Source: Megalonaias nervosa
Taxonomy: Eukaryota; Mollusca; Bivalvia; Unionida; Unionidae
Length of the DNA: 64,000 nt
Assembly: GCA_016617855.1 (NCBI GenBank)
Contig: JAECUM010001121.1
Location: forward strand, 1-64,000
Direction: 5' to 3'
Shown here one piece after another: positions 42,699 through 53,869 of this stretch; position 1 is the first letter of the stretch; every line of letters begins with the position of its first letter. The notes below the pieces were generated by a model. It was not told the DNA's origin, did not search any database, and saw nothing but the letters and a program-made list of their open reading frames with translations. The position numbers and the translations under genes are program-made.

Positions 42699-42923
42699 GC
42701 TGCACTGAATCATCTGACCACGTCGGTTAGCATCCACGTAAAGGACTTTGGTATTCTGTGCACCGTGCTCCATCCAGGGTGGGTCAGGACGGACATGGGC
42801 GGTCTGGACGCACCTGTTGGTGTAGAAGAGAGTGTAAAAGGTCTCTTGGACGTATATTGCAAGTTGGACATCGAGTCGACAGGACGATTCATTGACTTCC
42901 AGGGAATTGAGATACCTTGGTGA
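42699..42923 (+). CDS. Short-chain dehydrogenase/reductase, exon 5 (C-terminus)
   Basis: 74 codons plus TGA after TAATACAG. HPGWVRTDMGG is the classic post-catalytic PG motif that caps the cofactor; the last residues are the FIDFQGIEIPW tail typical of the group. Completes an intact 250-residue protein. The apparent 3' UTR follows; no clear AATAAA could be assigned. Confidence 0.93.
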   Translation, partial: AALNHLTTSVSIHVKDFGILCTVLHPGWVRTDMGGLDAPVGVEESVKGLLDVYCKLDIESTGRFIDFQGIEIPW

Positions 42924-43623
42924 GATGGATCCAGAAGAGTAATATGGAGTATCGATGATGTAGTAGCCAATGTGTAGAGGACAATAACAAGATAAAGACA
43001 AGACCTATATTGATAAGAATACGGTCAACGATACATTATTCACCAACTTTATCTTTATGGTCAAAGCCAACGAATTATTTTATGAGGTACGTTACCAATA
43101 TATGTGTTTTGGTCTGTCAAACACAGTATTTCAGCCAACCAAGATCGACTGGAACCAGTGACTGGAAAACAATGAACGTAATGTTCTGGTTGGAGCCTAC
43201 CGTATACAAACTGCACAGAACAAGATCTGCCAGCGCATAATGCTCCAGCAGATCTAGCTATGTGCAGTTTGTTAGTATAAAGACATCAAACAACATTGAC
43301 CCTGATATGCAGGCGGATTATGCTACGACAGATCTGGATCTGTGTTTGTGCAGTTTAACACGACTTATAAGGGACTATATATGTATATTTGGATAAAGTG
43401 TACACAATAATAGGCTTTAAACGGAAACAATTTTTATTCTATCATCGTCGTAGTTCTGCTACCATATATAAGGACGGATCCTAAACCAAAAGTGGATTGG
43501 GGGAGTTGTATCTCTAATTCAGGACCCGTCAATATATTTACTATTTTTTATTGTTATTTTTTAAGGTTTAAGTCTACAATAAAAATATATACTACAGTAA
43601 AAAATATACTATACAAAATATCA

Positions 43624-43833
43624 AAAATAACCAGTAGCATCATAAATGGTTACCATTCCAATATACTTCATTGCCTGTGGTTCCTTTGAGAGGCCCTTTG
43701 CATGATGATGTCTTTCTTGTCACCGTTATTGGCACCCCACAAAGTTTTCTTTTTAGCGATATTCTTTCTGAATGTTTCTTTATGGGGTACCTTCAAATGA
43801 GGTAGAGAGCTCACACATGCTACTGGTTATTTT
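43624..43833 (-). other. Long-stem structured domain (D1), E2 edge
   Basis: AAAATAACCAGTAGCAT (43624-43640) pairs perfectly with 43817-43833 over 17 bp. The interior aligns loosely with E1's D1, including the GAGAGCTCA box near the distal arm. Confidence 0.55.
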
Positions 43834-43919
43834 AGGGGGCTCCTTGCATAGACACATCCCCCAGCGAATCACTAAACGAAACGAAACTTTAGAGATTCAT
43901 AGGACTGTCTAGGCATTGC

Positions 43920-44015
43920 GGTTTCATATACCCCCCCCCTCCCAAATTAAACCCCGGGGTAAGTGCAAAACGCACTCACCACGTTGTTCAACGTGATGAG
44001 AGATTATATGAAACC
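43920..44015 (-). other. Cloverleaf-like structured domain (D2), E2 edge
   Basis: Outer arms GGTTTCATATA (43920-43930) and TATATGAAACC (44005-44015) pair over 11 bp but differ in sequence from E1's arms. Inner parts: ACCCCGGGGT (43951-43960, identical to E1), AGTGC/GCACT (43962-43966 and 43972-43976) and CACGTTG/CAACGTG (43980-43986 and 43989-43995). The order equals E1's, with compensatory changes in three stems. Confidence 0.6.
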
Positions 44016-44039
44016 TTGGGGCGGAGCCCCCCATCTTTT

Positions 44040-44151
44040 AAAAATTTTTGGTAATCCAGAACCATACCCACCGACATATGCCAGTGATGGGAATCGAACC
44101 ACAGACCTTCAATACGAGAATCCAACATTCCTGCATTGAGCTATGAAATTC
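44040..44151 (-). ncRNA. tRNA-like pol III unit at E2 edge
   Basis: Minus-strand A box TAGCTCAATG (44143-44134) and B box GGTTCGATTCCC (44100-44089), 43 nt apart, and a T5 run at 44044-44040. The layout is homologous to the E1 TIR units. It does not fold as a proper tRNA. Confidence 0.45.
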
Positions 44152-44820
44152 GGTTACATGTATATATTCGAGAAATTACTATATACTTGCCAGTTACTTG
44201 ATTGTAAATAACACATTTTCTGATTCTGAAAAACGTTAATCTAAAATATATTGTACAGAAAAACGACAGCGGCTGTGTATTTATACAGAAAAAAACGAAA
44301 GCTTTAATTTACTGGTTTTCATGGTCAATGTCATCCTTCACGTGTAATACAGCGCTGTGTATATTATAGGCAGGTCTGAAAAATCAATAGGTGGGTTTTT
44401 ACCAAGCCTGTAAAGATTCAGGGAATTCTGTTTCAGTACGGCTTTAGAAACAGACAGACAGACTAATACGCCTGGAAATCACTTAACAGACAAAACGAAC
44501 TCACTAATAAGCCTGGAAATCACTAAACAGATTCTACAGCAGCGCTTTACTACAGACAGTCTGAAAATATACAGTATATTCGTACTAATCTATGTTCGAC
44601 AATCCAGATACGATTTTTAAACAAGCTGGAACGGTATTATCTCCCTTCTAAAGGAACACAGACAGTTATATTTTCTTCGGCTAATGTTATATTTTTGAGA
44701 CAAGAAAAAAGAAATAACAAACATTAATTCGATTAAAAAATCTACCTAGAAAATACTTATATTTTCAAGAGAAACATAATGACCAAGTGCTAGAGTATTA
44801 ATTCCGTCTTTACAATATCT
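44152..44820. other. Non-coding stretch between TIR-like module and E2 polymerase
   Basis: The first 100 bp continue the weak similarity to the outer part of E1's TIR (GAGAAATTACTATAT versus TAGAAATTATTATAT). The rest is AT-rich with nothing recognisable. Confidence 0.5.
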
Positions 44821-47800
44821 TTAATCATCGAAATTGCTAATTCCACGTTTAATAATCGTATCAGCTTCAAGCTTGTGAAGATTGGTTCTAATAATATTTG
44901 TTTTAATAAAACTGATATTATTGTTTAGTGCTGACTTATAATCGTTAAATTTCATACATTTCTTTATGTATCCACGTGGAATTCCTTTCGCTTTCTTTGT
45001 CAGTTTATTATCGTCGAGAATTACGGCGTACATTTTACTTCGAAGTCCAACAAACTCTCTCACCGGCACAAACAAACTCATCTTTCATTTTACCAATAAC
45101 TTTTCTATTCGTATTATCATTAAATCCACTACTAGTCGGATAATCTGATAAATCAAATAAATTTTTATTGTTATAAATATCCTCATAGACATCTTCACAT
45201 TTTATATTATAAACTAGCGAATCTGTATTAGTAAATAGCAACTCTGAAGCTGGCCACTGCTTTTTGGTGAAATTATAGTGAAAATCATACATTAGCCACT
45301 TTGATATATCAAGTACAGCTGCACCAACATATATTGGTTTATTTAACTTTAAATTTGTCTTTCGTCGTTGTATTGCAACAAGATTTTCATTAAATATTTT
45401 CATACTGACAAAACCATCATCATTAACTAATTTATTTCTGCGGTTTATATCATTTACAATTTCGATATTCGCTCGTTTTCTAATGTTCTCCATTGTCTTT
45501 CCAAAACTGAGTTATTCATTAACTTAAAAAAGTTTTTCTCAAAGTCAGTCTTAGCCACAGCACGACGTTTGGTATTTAAGTCAATATAATTTGACATCCA
45601 CCTCGACTGATTAAATTTTAGCACACGATGAACTTTTCTCAGAATTAGTCCAGCATCTACTGCTTGTTTTAAATTTTTGTAATGTATCACGTAATTTATT
45701 TTATTTAACAAATTTGGAACTAACTTATTAACAATGGAATTTTTTGCTGTTGTCATAGCTCGTTGCTCGAGTGATAGTAAACTGTAATCTATCATCATAG
45801 ACTCTGCACAAAATGGGTAGTCGTTGTGTAGATCATGTAACGAACTAGGGTAATCTAGATCAACTTCAACAAAATAACTGACATTTTCTGGTAAATCTTT
45901 TTCAGTTTCTTTAAGAAATTGATCTGGAGTTATCCAATGAAACCCACCGCAGGGCATTAGCTCTGACATGGCCCAACCATACAAATTCACACAATCTAGA
46001 TAAATAATATAACTCGACGGGAGATTTTTATCATAATGTTTAGATATTTATTATTAGCTACTGCATATTTTTTTGTTATAACACTAATTCCGCCTCTGAT
46101 ACCTTTTTCAATAAAATTAAACATATCGACATCTGTTAAGAGATCCAGTTTTATTTTGCTTGTTTTTAGTAGAGCGTCCCACGACAGCCCGGGAGCAGAA
46201 TAATACGAACAAGGATCTAAACTATAATTTTTATGACTAACTCGACGAAAACTTTCAAAAACACCTGCTAGTAATAAAACATCTGTTTTCAGATATAAAT
46301 CATGATAATCACCAAATGTTCTGCAGTTACATTTATTCCAAATATCTTGTGCATATTTGTACTCGTCGTCTGTAACATCTTCACCTTTTAGCTGCGAGTA
46401 AAATTTGTCTTTGCCGGGCAGAGAAGTTTCATCAAATCTGCCCCAGTCGTCGAGATACTCATACGAAAAGATACCTTTTTTGTCCGATCGACGTAGTTTT
46501 CACCAAAGCAACTTCGCAGATTATTAAAAGTGCTACAACCTTTTACAAGCTCATCTAATGATGCTGCCATAAATTGCAGGCTGTCAATAAAACGTAATTT
46601 TCCGAGAGTAACTGACATATACTTTTCAAAATTATTTGGAATACATTTTATCTTATTATTTAGTTTTAATTTAGATTTAATTTCTTCATTGTCAAAAGCT
46701 TCTACAATGATATGACTATCATAACCACGAAAATTATGTAAAACGACAGGTATAAAATCTGGCGCATGAAATTTTAAATTACAATTATTATGAGCCGCTC
46801 CACGATACTGGCCAGTTAGATGACAGTGATCGCGCACTTTATCACAGACTCCGTTTGAGTCTACCAATAACTTCTCACAAGTATGACAATCAACTGCTTC
46901 ATCAAATTCAAGATGTTGCTTAGATGTTATTTTCATTTGAGCTGTCTTAAATAATTTGTTAGAAATTTTATTAACATCATCTATAAGATTTTTTAGTAAT
47001 CATACCGCCGTACTTTCAGATTCATTATCTTTACATCTATATAACTTAACCGGACATGAACACTTATCGTCGACGCAGCAAACTATTTTATAAGCTACTC
47101 CGCAAGGAACGTGTTGCTGTATTTTTCTTGTACTTGATTTATTAGGATTATTTTCAGCGCCAGCCACTGGAACAAGTAAACACTCATAATCCGGATAAAT
47201 AACGAAAGGTATATTTAGCATGTGATTGTAATTTTTAAATTTTAAGACTTTTTCTTTTTCGATTGGCATTGTTATTCTTTGAACGTTAATACAATATTTA
47301 AGATGTTCCTGTAGTTTCTCATTCTTAGAAAAACCCTGCAAACATTTGTAACAGAAATATTTCTTCTTTTTATTTTTATTATACTGTCCGCCAACTAAGC
47401 CGTTAAAGTTTTTTATCCAAACGTAATGTCCTCGATAAAATAATAAATTTATTGTCTTTTGTGTAGCAGTCTCTGAAATATATCTTGGATAAACATTTTC
47501 TCGCTCATCTAGTCCGAAAACATTTACTGAAATATTGTTTTGTTTTTCAAACTTTGGCATCTGATTTTCTGCCACTGGAAAAGTTATTCCGTTAAAATCT
47601 AGTTCGTCTTTGTATGGCAAATACTTTTCAATTCGGTCACTGTGGTCACTCTGAGGATGTTTCGCAGACAAAATTGACCAACGAAAACATTGATCGTCGT
47701 TGTTTTTGACATTTATACAGCATTTTTTGTTTTTAATTTTTTTTTGGAAGATCAACATAAGAACTACCTCGAAGTACGTTATATTTTGCTGTATGAATTA

Positions 47801-47990
47801 AAACTTCCTTTATCATTTCAAATTTCCAACCTGACCCAGATGAAGTAAATTCCTCCAATTTTTTTATTTATTTCTTGGTGTATTTCAGCGGCGACTGTGA
47901 TAGTATTTGTTCGAGTTAATATTAATCTTTCTCGATTACATGTAATTTTGATAAAATCGTATGATATTGAACTATTAGTTGGATACTTTT
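44821..47990 (-). pseudogene. E2 Maverick-type protein-primed DNA polymerase B (broken)
   Basis: Successive minus-strand frames cover almost the whole protein. In order: CFRWSILSAKHP (N-terminus, from about 47700), a C-H-rich zinc segment with CHLTGQYRGAAHNNC (about 46810-46880), HNFRGYDSH, DYHDLYLKTDVLLLAG (about 46250-46310), the motif A region ending NLYGWAMS (about 45985), FEKNFFKLMNNS (motif B, about 45520), TNTDSLVY (motif C, about 45230) and a C-terminal SKMYAVI segment. At least six frame breaks are visible, e.g. in an A9 run near 47745, near 46970, near 46030, a one-base loss after LMNNS near 45508 and near 45060. Not functional. Same lineage as the relic at 8.4 kb. Confidence 0.92.
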
Positions 47991-48248
47991 GTGAGCTGCA
48001 AGTTCTTGAGCTATGACTGGTTGTAAAAGATGATATAAATTTGTAGAGTTAAATTTGCTAAAACATTTTGATTATCAAATTTGTAACTGTTGTCTCATCC
48101 TGTAAATGCTGTAGCAATTTTTTCTGCTTTGATAATGCTATTTTTAGCAATATCGCACAATTTTAACATTATATTATATATGGCATTTTTATATTTAATT
48201 AAAAATTACGTAAAAAATCAATTAGAGATATAAAATCCTTATAGTATA

Positions 48249-49064
48249 ATGACAGAAATTTTGAGATATATGAGATTGTCAGCGGAGGAGAAAGAAGCAT
48301 ATCATGTTCACCCGAAGTATAACTTATATGCTGCAAATGCATTGGGTTCAGTTATTAACATAAAATCTAAAAAATCTGTAGGTAAATCAACACCAGCAGG
48401 AATGATAATTTCAGTACAAGGTGATAATACAGATGTGACTAAAATGTTCAGAAAAGATTTCATTTATACTTTGTTCTGCGATGATATTCCAGAAGGACAA
48501 CGAGTATATAAAGTAAATGGCTCGATTAGTGATGACAATATTGAGAATTTATCATTGCAAAATGAATTTCAACCTCATCCAGTATTTGATTTCTATGAGG
48601 CTAATGATCGCGGGATAATTCGAAGAAGAAAAACAAAAAAAGTTGTTGGTTTTATACAAAACAGCGGATATCTTATAGTAACTGTTAGAGGAACTAGAAC
48701 AGATAAAGTTAATTATTATAGTCACAGATTTGTACACGAAACTTTTAACGGTGCTATTCCAAATAATTTAGTTATCGACCATATAAATAGCATTAAAACT
48801 GATAATTGTTTAGAAAATTTAGATTCAGTTACACCAAGAGAAAATAGTGGAAGAGGAGATACTGGTGGTATTAGATTTGCCAAACAAGTTATTTCAGTAA
48901 ATCTTGAAACTGGCAAAGAAATAAAATTTAAGTCAATGACAGCTGCTGCAAATCACCTTAAAATTAATTCAGCTAGAATAAAAGATGTTGCAGATGGCGT
49001 ACATAAATCAACAACGTCAACATCTACTTTTCACAGATTTAGTTTCAGATATGACGATCAATGA
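48249..49064 (+). CDS. E2 HNH endonuclease with duplicated N-terminal module
   Basis: 271 residues, intact. The C-terminal half matches E1's HNH protein: VIDHINSIKTDNCLENLDS core and VNLETGKEIKFKSMTAAANHL NUMOD1-like tail. The first 110 residues look like a degenerate first HNH-type module (NGSISDDNIENLSL) without the catalytic His. Retained open in an otherwise decaying element, perhaps because it is younger or under its own selection. Expected DNA nicking or cutting activity; target unknown. Confidence 0.85.
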   Translation: MTEILRYMRLSAEEKEAYHVHPKYNLYAANALGSVINIKSKKSVGKSTPAGMIISVQGDNTDVTKMFRKDFIYTLFCDDIPEGQRVYKVNGSISDDNIENLSLQNEFQPHPVFDFYEANDRGIIRRRKTKKVVGFIQNSGYLIVTVRGTRTDKVNYYSHRFVHETFNGAIPNNLVIDHINSIKTDNCLENLDSVTPRENSGRGDTGGIRFAKQVISVNLETGKEIKFKSMTAAANHLKINSARIKDVADGVHKSTTSTSTFHRFSFRYDDQ

Positions 49065-49343
49065 CATTTCTTAGCTCGGTTTTAGTTAAGCAATTATGTG
49101 CAAACATTGAAACATCGGGATCAAATTTCAATGTTATAAAAGCATTATCATTAAGTTTATTTTTTTTTCTTCTGCTGCTGTTAGTAACATTCTATCATTT
49201 TCGCCCTGCATTATGATAACATTAACAGAATAAGCATTACATCCCGACAGACATTTTCGAACTGCCTCAGCTAGTTCCCTATAATTCAGTATATTAACTT
49301 TATGATGATGTTTTTCTTCGGGAGATTTTGTTTCGCTGGTCAT
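49060..49343 (-). pseudogene. E2 small hypothetical gene (frameshifted)
   Basis: Begins at the ATG at 49343 after ATTATA. The first frame ends near 49134, but beyond an A9 run (about 49160-49168) the next frame is open to about 49060, giving some 95 codons. Charged; no motif recognised. It is divergent from the 49377 gene, sharing an AT-rich 33-bp intergenic region. Confidence 0.45.
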
Positions 49344-49376
49344 TATATTATAAATTAGATAAAAGTATATTATAAT

Positions 49377-49922
49377 ATGGATTTAATGAAACGATTTGCT
49401 GATATATACGAGGAAGATTATATCACCACAAAATTACAAGTAATTTTGCTAATCACTAACGACAAAGTCGCAGATAATATTACAGCAAGTTATACAATCA
49501 CTAACGATACAAAAGACAAATCTGCTGGTTATAGCGAAGATGATATTTTGTACAACAACGAATCCGACGAAGATGACAGCAGCATTACTGTCGCTGACAG
49601 GAAAAATTACAGCAGACCGACAACTGGACGATATAATGTTAAATATCACATTGCTAAAAAAATAATAGAATTTAATTTTACTGTTGCCGAACAACAAATA
49701 TTTTGGCAGCTTATCAAACCTTATCTTGGTGTAAAAATAACTGGCTATCGAAGAAATATAAAATATGATTTTATTTTTGTTAAAATATTTAATTTAATGC
49801 CAGTTGATAACACAAGAAAATTACATTTAATTTCGTTATGTAAAACTATCAAATGTAGATCTGTGCTTGTAAAGTACGAACAAATTTATAATAATATTAT
49901 AAATAATTTTGCATTGACTTAG
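49377..49922 (+). CDS. E2 hypothetical protein
   Basis: 181 residues, open. N-terminal acidic half with SEDDILYNNESDEDDSS. The C-terminal half is compact, with FWQLIKPYLGVKITGYRRNIKYDFIF and several basic residues. The shape (acidic then basic core) could suit a transcription factor, and the core faintly recalls late transcription factors of large DNA viruses, but I cannot support that. The last 26 bp overlap the convergent integrase fragment. Confidence 0.55.
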   Translation: MDLMKRFADIYEEDYITTKLQVILLITNDKVADNITASYTITNDTKDKSAGYSEDDILYNNESDEDDSSITVADRKNYSRPTTGRYNVKYHIAKKIIEFNFTVAEQQIFWQLIKPYLGVKITGYRRNIKYDFIFVKIFNLMPVDNTRKLHLISLCKTIKCRSVLVKYEQIYNNIINNFALT

Positions 49923-50428
49923 TTGGTACCCATCTATTAAATTTATCGCTGTATCCTCTCCATTTAACTAAACTTTTATCACCGCGTTTTCGGATAACTT
50001 TTTCAATAACAAATACGTCTTGGGAAGTTTTCTGAAGTTCCTGTTCATAAAAACTACCAGTTATAGGTTCACCCAATAAATCCTTCAGCGCGTATGTTAC
50101 AGGTATTGTTAAAAGTACTTTATGAATAACAAACACTTCTTCGCTCCAGTTTGGAGTAAATCCTTTTTCAAATGTTTTTTTCGTAAGAGAAATTCTAACT
50201 TTATCACCAACTTTAAATTTATGTCTGCGGTACATGTTTTCGTTCGCCAATATCGGATTTTCAATTGCGTCATTTGGCGACATTTTAGTGGTTCGATGTT
50301 TACTAAAAACATCTACAACGTTAAACAAGTATTTCTTATTATCGTTAAACTGAGCAAGATTTGACACATCAACTAAATCTATTGCCAAGATATCGTCAAC
50401 GGCATTTGCGACAACTTTACGTCGCGTA
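49897..50428 (-). pseudogene. E2 integrase remnant with catalytic core deleted
   Basis: The frame (50388-49897, extendable to about 50428 in the same phase) starts with IDLVDVSNLAQF and VVDVFSKH, the first catalytic Asp region. It then jumps within a few residues to KMSPNDAI, which normally follows the catalytic Glu. About 100-130 residues including the second Asp and the Glu are therefore missing. The C-terminus is an SH3-like part and a chromodomain (VIEKVIRKRGDKSLVKWRGYS). The enzyme cannot be active. Confidence 0.85.
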
Positions 50429-50927
50429 AACGTTTTTTCTTTTTAGGTTTGTGTAATTCAGATGATAGATCATCATACAATTCCTTTCCGAGTCCAAGTT
50501 TATACTTTGCTCCAATAAAACCCTGCACCAACTTTCTATCAATATGTTCTCGCATATTTGTCGGTTTCATACTACTAAGTTCGTCTAACATTACCTTATC
50601 GCAGTCTGATTTTGAATTCTCTACACGAACGTTATAAGGATGTTCTATATCACGGTAGCAGATATCACGGCGCATTGCTATCTCATCAACTTGATTGTAA
50701 GGTTCTTGTCCTGGCAGTGGATTATCGTTCTCGTCAAGTTGTTTATCTAACGGATTATAAAGTCCAGTATATTTATGGCCTAGTAATGTCCAAGCGCCTT
50801 TTGGTTTCGGCAGTTTGCCAATTACTTTATGTATATCTATACCTGTTCCAATTATTTCTCTGTTGTTACATTGTTGACAGTATGTGACAATTTTATTTTG
50901 CTCAAGACATAAATCTCTCATAATCAC
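50379..50927 (-). pseudogene. E2 phospholipase A2-domain protein, active site degraded, run-on into integrase
   Basis: 182 residues. GTGIDIHKVIGKLPKP, then a loop region GLYNPLDKQLDENDNPLPGQ, then QVDEIAMRRDICYRD where the expected catalytic His-Asp pair reads Arg-Asp. The tail ELHKPKKKKR belongs by pattern to the N-terminal part of Polinton integrases, and the integrase frame takes over near 50420. PLA2 and integrase may once have been one polyprotein here. Activity is unlikely. Confidence 0.7.
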
Positions 50928-50971
50928 AATTACATTTCATTCTATTAAAATGACTTTTACAATAATTGTTT

Positions 50972-51220
50972 TCAGTCGTCTACTAAAGTAACGTCCCTGA
51001 CACCGTCAGGGCTGACAACGTCAGAGCATCCAGCTCCCAACGACTTTATCGCTGGGGATAATTTCTTTAAAAACATACTTTTTCTTTTACCACAAATTGC
51101 GCAAATACTTTTCAGCTTCGTCCTCTTGTTCTTTGTTTTTTCTGTTGTTTCATTGATATTTTCTGTTTTAGTTTTACATTTGAGACAATATGTTGATATT
51201 ATATATTTGTAGGTCCACAT
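50972..51220 (-). CDS. E2 zinc-ribbon protein (partner of PLA2 module)
   Basis: 82 residues. CLKCKTKT and CAICGKRKSMF correspond to the two CxxC pairs at the N-terminus of E1's PLA2-domain protein, including the basic NKR-L spacer. In E2 it is a separate frame 45 bp upstream of the PLA2 frame; a break between them may have split one gene. The distal 25 residues look frame-shifted. Confidence 0.6.
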   Translation of the reverse strand: MWTYKYIISTYCLKCKTKTENINETTEKTKNKRTKLKSICAICGKRKSMFLKKLSPAIKSLGAGCSDVVSPDGVRDVTLVDD

Positions 51221-51239
51221 AAAATTTAAACTCTGAGCT

Positions 51240-51863
51240 TTAAATATCTTTACAAACGTTCACTGCAATCTCATCAATAGCGTGAGAAGGGTGCTTGTCA
51301 AATTGTAAAATAAATTTTAAAAAATTAAATTTAGGCTCCAATCCAAAGGATTGAGACATTTGTTTAATGAACATTATACAATAATATCCACAAGCAGAAG
51401 TTCCAATAGGCTGAATTTGATTAGACGAATAATTTATTACTTTATATTTTCGAGACATATATTATTTTATTGCGTCGCTCGGAGGAAGTCCAAACGAGTC
51501 AAAATAATTGTTATTATAAACTGCTACCCAATGTGTACCAGATCCGTCACTGAAATCTTGTATATTTATCACGAAGGAACCAACATCTGCAACACCTTCG
51601 GTGTTGAGTTCATCTTTGGAATAAACTCCGTGGAATCCGGGAACCGATCCTAACTTATCAAGTGTATCAAAGTTACTTAACGGGGAGGTCGTGTTCCCGG
51701 CAGTGTTAGTTCTCGTCCTATTCCCAGCAGATTTGGCAGTAGATGTCCCGCTAAAAGTGGAGCTATTGGAATAAATCCGCCTTTGGTTGTTCTTCGACGT
51801 CGCGGTGTCTCTTTTTTTTTCGTTGTTGTTTTTCTTCGTCGTGGCATTATATTTATCAGTCAC
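51240..51863 (-). pseudogene. E2 adenain-like protease with in-frame stop
   Basis: 51863-51462 carries GTHWVAV (catalytic His) and NYFDSFGLPP (Asp). An in-frame TAA at 51464-51462 interrupts. The same frame goes on with GTSACGYYCIMF (nucleophile Cys) to 51240. One nonsense mutation therefore separates His/Asp from Cys. The N-terminal 85 residues are low-complexity Ser/Thr/Asn-rich and not typical of the family. Confidence 0.88.
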
Positions 51864-51869
51864 ATAAAA

Positions 51870-52258
51870 TTAAACTGAAAGTTTCTTTATTCCATGACCT
51901 TCAACTGCTTTTTTCGTTGCGCCAGATATTGCTCCAGACGCTGCTGCTAGTCCTAATGTACCCAACACCGGCAAAATTTTAGGTATAAACGTTCTGGCTA
52001 TTACTAATAATGCCGGACCAAAGAAACCACCTTGTTTTGCCATCGCTGTTATTTTTGCGGCACTTAAATTTAAAACAAAAGGTTTACTGCTATCGTACCT
52101 GTTCACTTGTTTTTGGTTAACATTAATTTTGTTAAAATACCCTTGGAAATGTCAGAGTTGATTTTTAATGATACCTGCCTCTGCTTTGCAACAGCAGCTG
52201 CTAATTTTTTAACTTGACCATCAGTCAAATATATTTCCTTTACAATATATTTTGTCAT
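51870..52258 (-). pseudogene. E2 pX-like minor capsid protein (one frameshift)
   Basis: Starts at the ATG at 52258 (MTKYIVKEIYLTDGQVKK). The frame breaks near 52145 in an A-rich stretch and continues in the next frame as VLNLSAAKITAMAKQGG, an Ala/Gly-rich hydrophobic part and a basic end. Same design and position as E1's 21099-21566. Confidence 0.7.
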
Positions 52259-52304
52259 CTTATATTAAAGTTACAGATTAAACTTACAAAATTACTTGTA
52301 ATTT

Positions 52305-53842
52305 TTAAACTTGTACTGTCATTTTGCCTCCAACAGAATCAATCGTAATAAATCTGTCGCTGATCACTAACGCGTACACGTACAACTGCGCTACTGGAGC
52401 TGCTCCTAATGTCCAAGTAATTTCAATATCAGCTGTTGAGTCGACAGCTCGTTCGTTATGTTTATTAGCATCAAAATAAAATATTGGATAAAGTGTACGA
52501 AATTCCTCTACTGATATCTGAGATCCATCTCCAACGTTCTGATATTTTTGTACTGCGTCGAGCAGATACATGTAAGGTCAAGTAATATTTTTATTAGCGT
52601 CATCTGCAAAATTACATTCTATCGCTCGTTCTGGATATTGCTTTGAATTTAGTCTAGCATATATTCGTCTAACATTAGCGTTATCAAATATCGCATTATT
52701 TTGTTGTTGGTTACCACGTCGCGCTTGCTGTTAAAATACAACAAATAATTGCCTCGGCAGTTGTTCGCTTGATGTTGTTGTAACTCGCCATGGGTAGTCA
52801 GTAGTATTTGGAACTGCTGTTTGATATATTTTATGTTGCTGAAAATAAATTCTGTTTGTATGTTTTTGCAGCATATCATTTAATTCTGACATTTTAGTGA
52901 TTGATGGTGTTATTCGTGGCATCCACAGCGCAAGTTTGTTTATGATAAACTGTACATCAGCTCCGCCTGACCTAAACAGGCAGTCGTTTTGTTCTGCCCG
53001 ATCTAAAATAAGTGTATGTTTAACTCCAAGAAATACTTTATTGTAATCGCGACAAAATCCAAATATTGTACCTAATGGCAGCATCATTGTAATTTGACGT
53101 GATCCTTCTGCAAGTGACTTTCTCCTAGCATAACCTTCATTGTAACGTACATTTCTTACACCAATTGAATTATTAACTAAATCTAACATTGCAACACCGT
53201 CTGCAGCTGCTCCGTGTGGTGTTATACCAATATTATTACAAGCAGCAATAAGGGAGACTCTTGTAGCGGCTTCATTAGGGCTGCAGCTGGTGCGGCTATA
53301 CCTAGTGCGGCTGCATTAAGAATAAGAAAAGTTCTTACAATTATAAGATCTGCAGCGGCATCAGCTCCGTGTAATAAAACACCTTTCGAGAAAAGTTCGG
53401 TCGATTCAGCTGAACCACGTCCAGCATCTTTAAACCACATCATGTTAGTTGCATTTGATCTTGAATAATCATCAGAAAACGAAATAATATTTAAGATTGT
53501 ACTTGCAACTTGCAGGTGACTTGAAATATCTTCTACCGTTTGATTACCTAGTTGATATCTGGCACTTTTAAGTAAACACCAACCATCATTTGTAAGAGCT
53601 ACTTCTGTTCCAGCTGCAATTGCAACGGGTGGATTAGCTACTGTCATAATCTGGCCGCGAACTTCCAATATTGCTTTGTGTAGCAGCAGAAATACATCTT
53701 CGTCTCGAGTATTAAATGTTCTAATACCAGCTTTATTTGGTTCATTAGAATTTTCATCTAGATACTCAACATACTCAAATTCTGCTACAGTGTCATCGAT
53801 GTCATAAGTTTCTGCTAAATCGAGATAATTTTTAACAGACAT
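52305..53842 (-). pseudogene. E2 major capsid protein (hexon-like, broken)
   Basis: Three frames in order: 53842-53222 (FSDDYSRSN landmark), 53189-52731 (GTIFGFCRDYNKV, LALWMPRITPSI) and 52571-52305 (FRTLYPIFYF). Landmarks match E1's MCP one by one. Breaks are near 53205, 52735 and 52575. Confidence 0.9.
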
Positions 53843-53869
53843 TTTTTATTTATTAGATTATATAAAATT

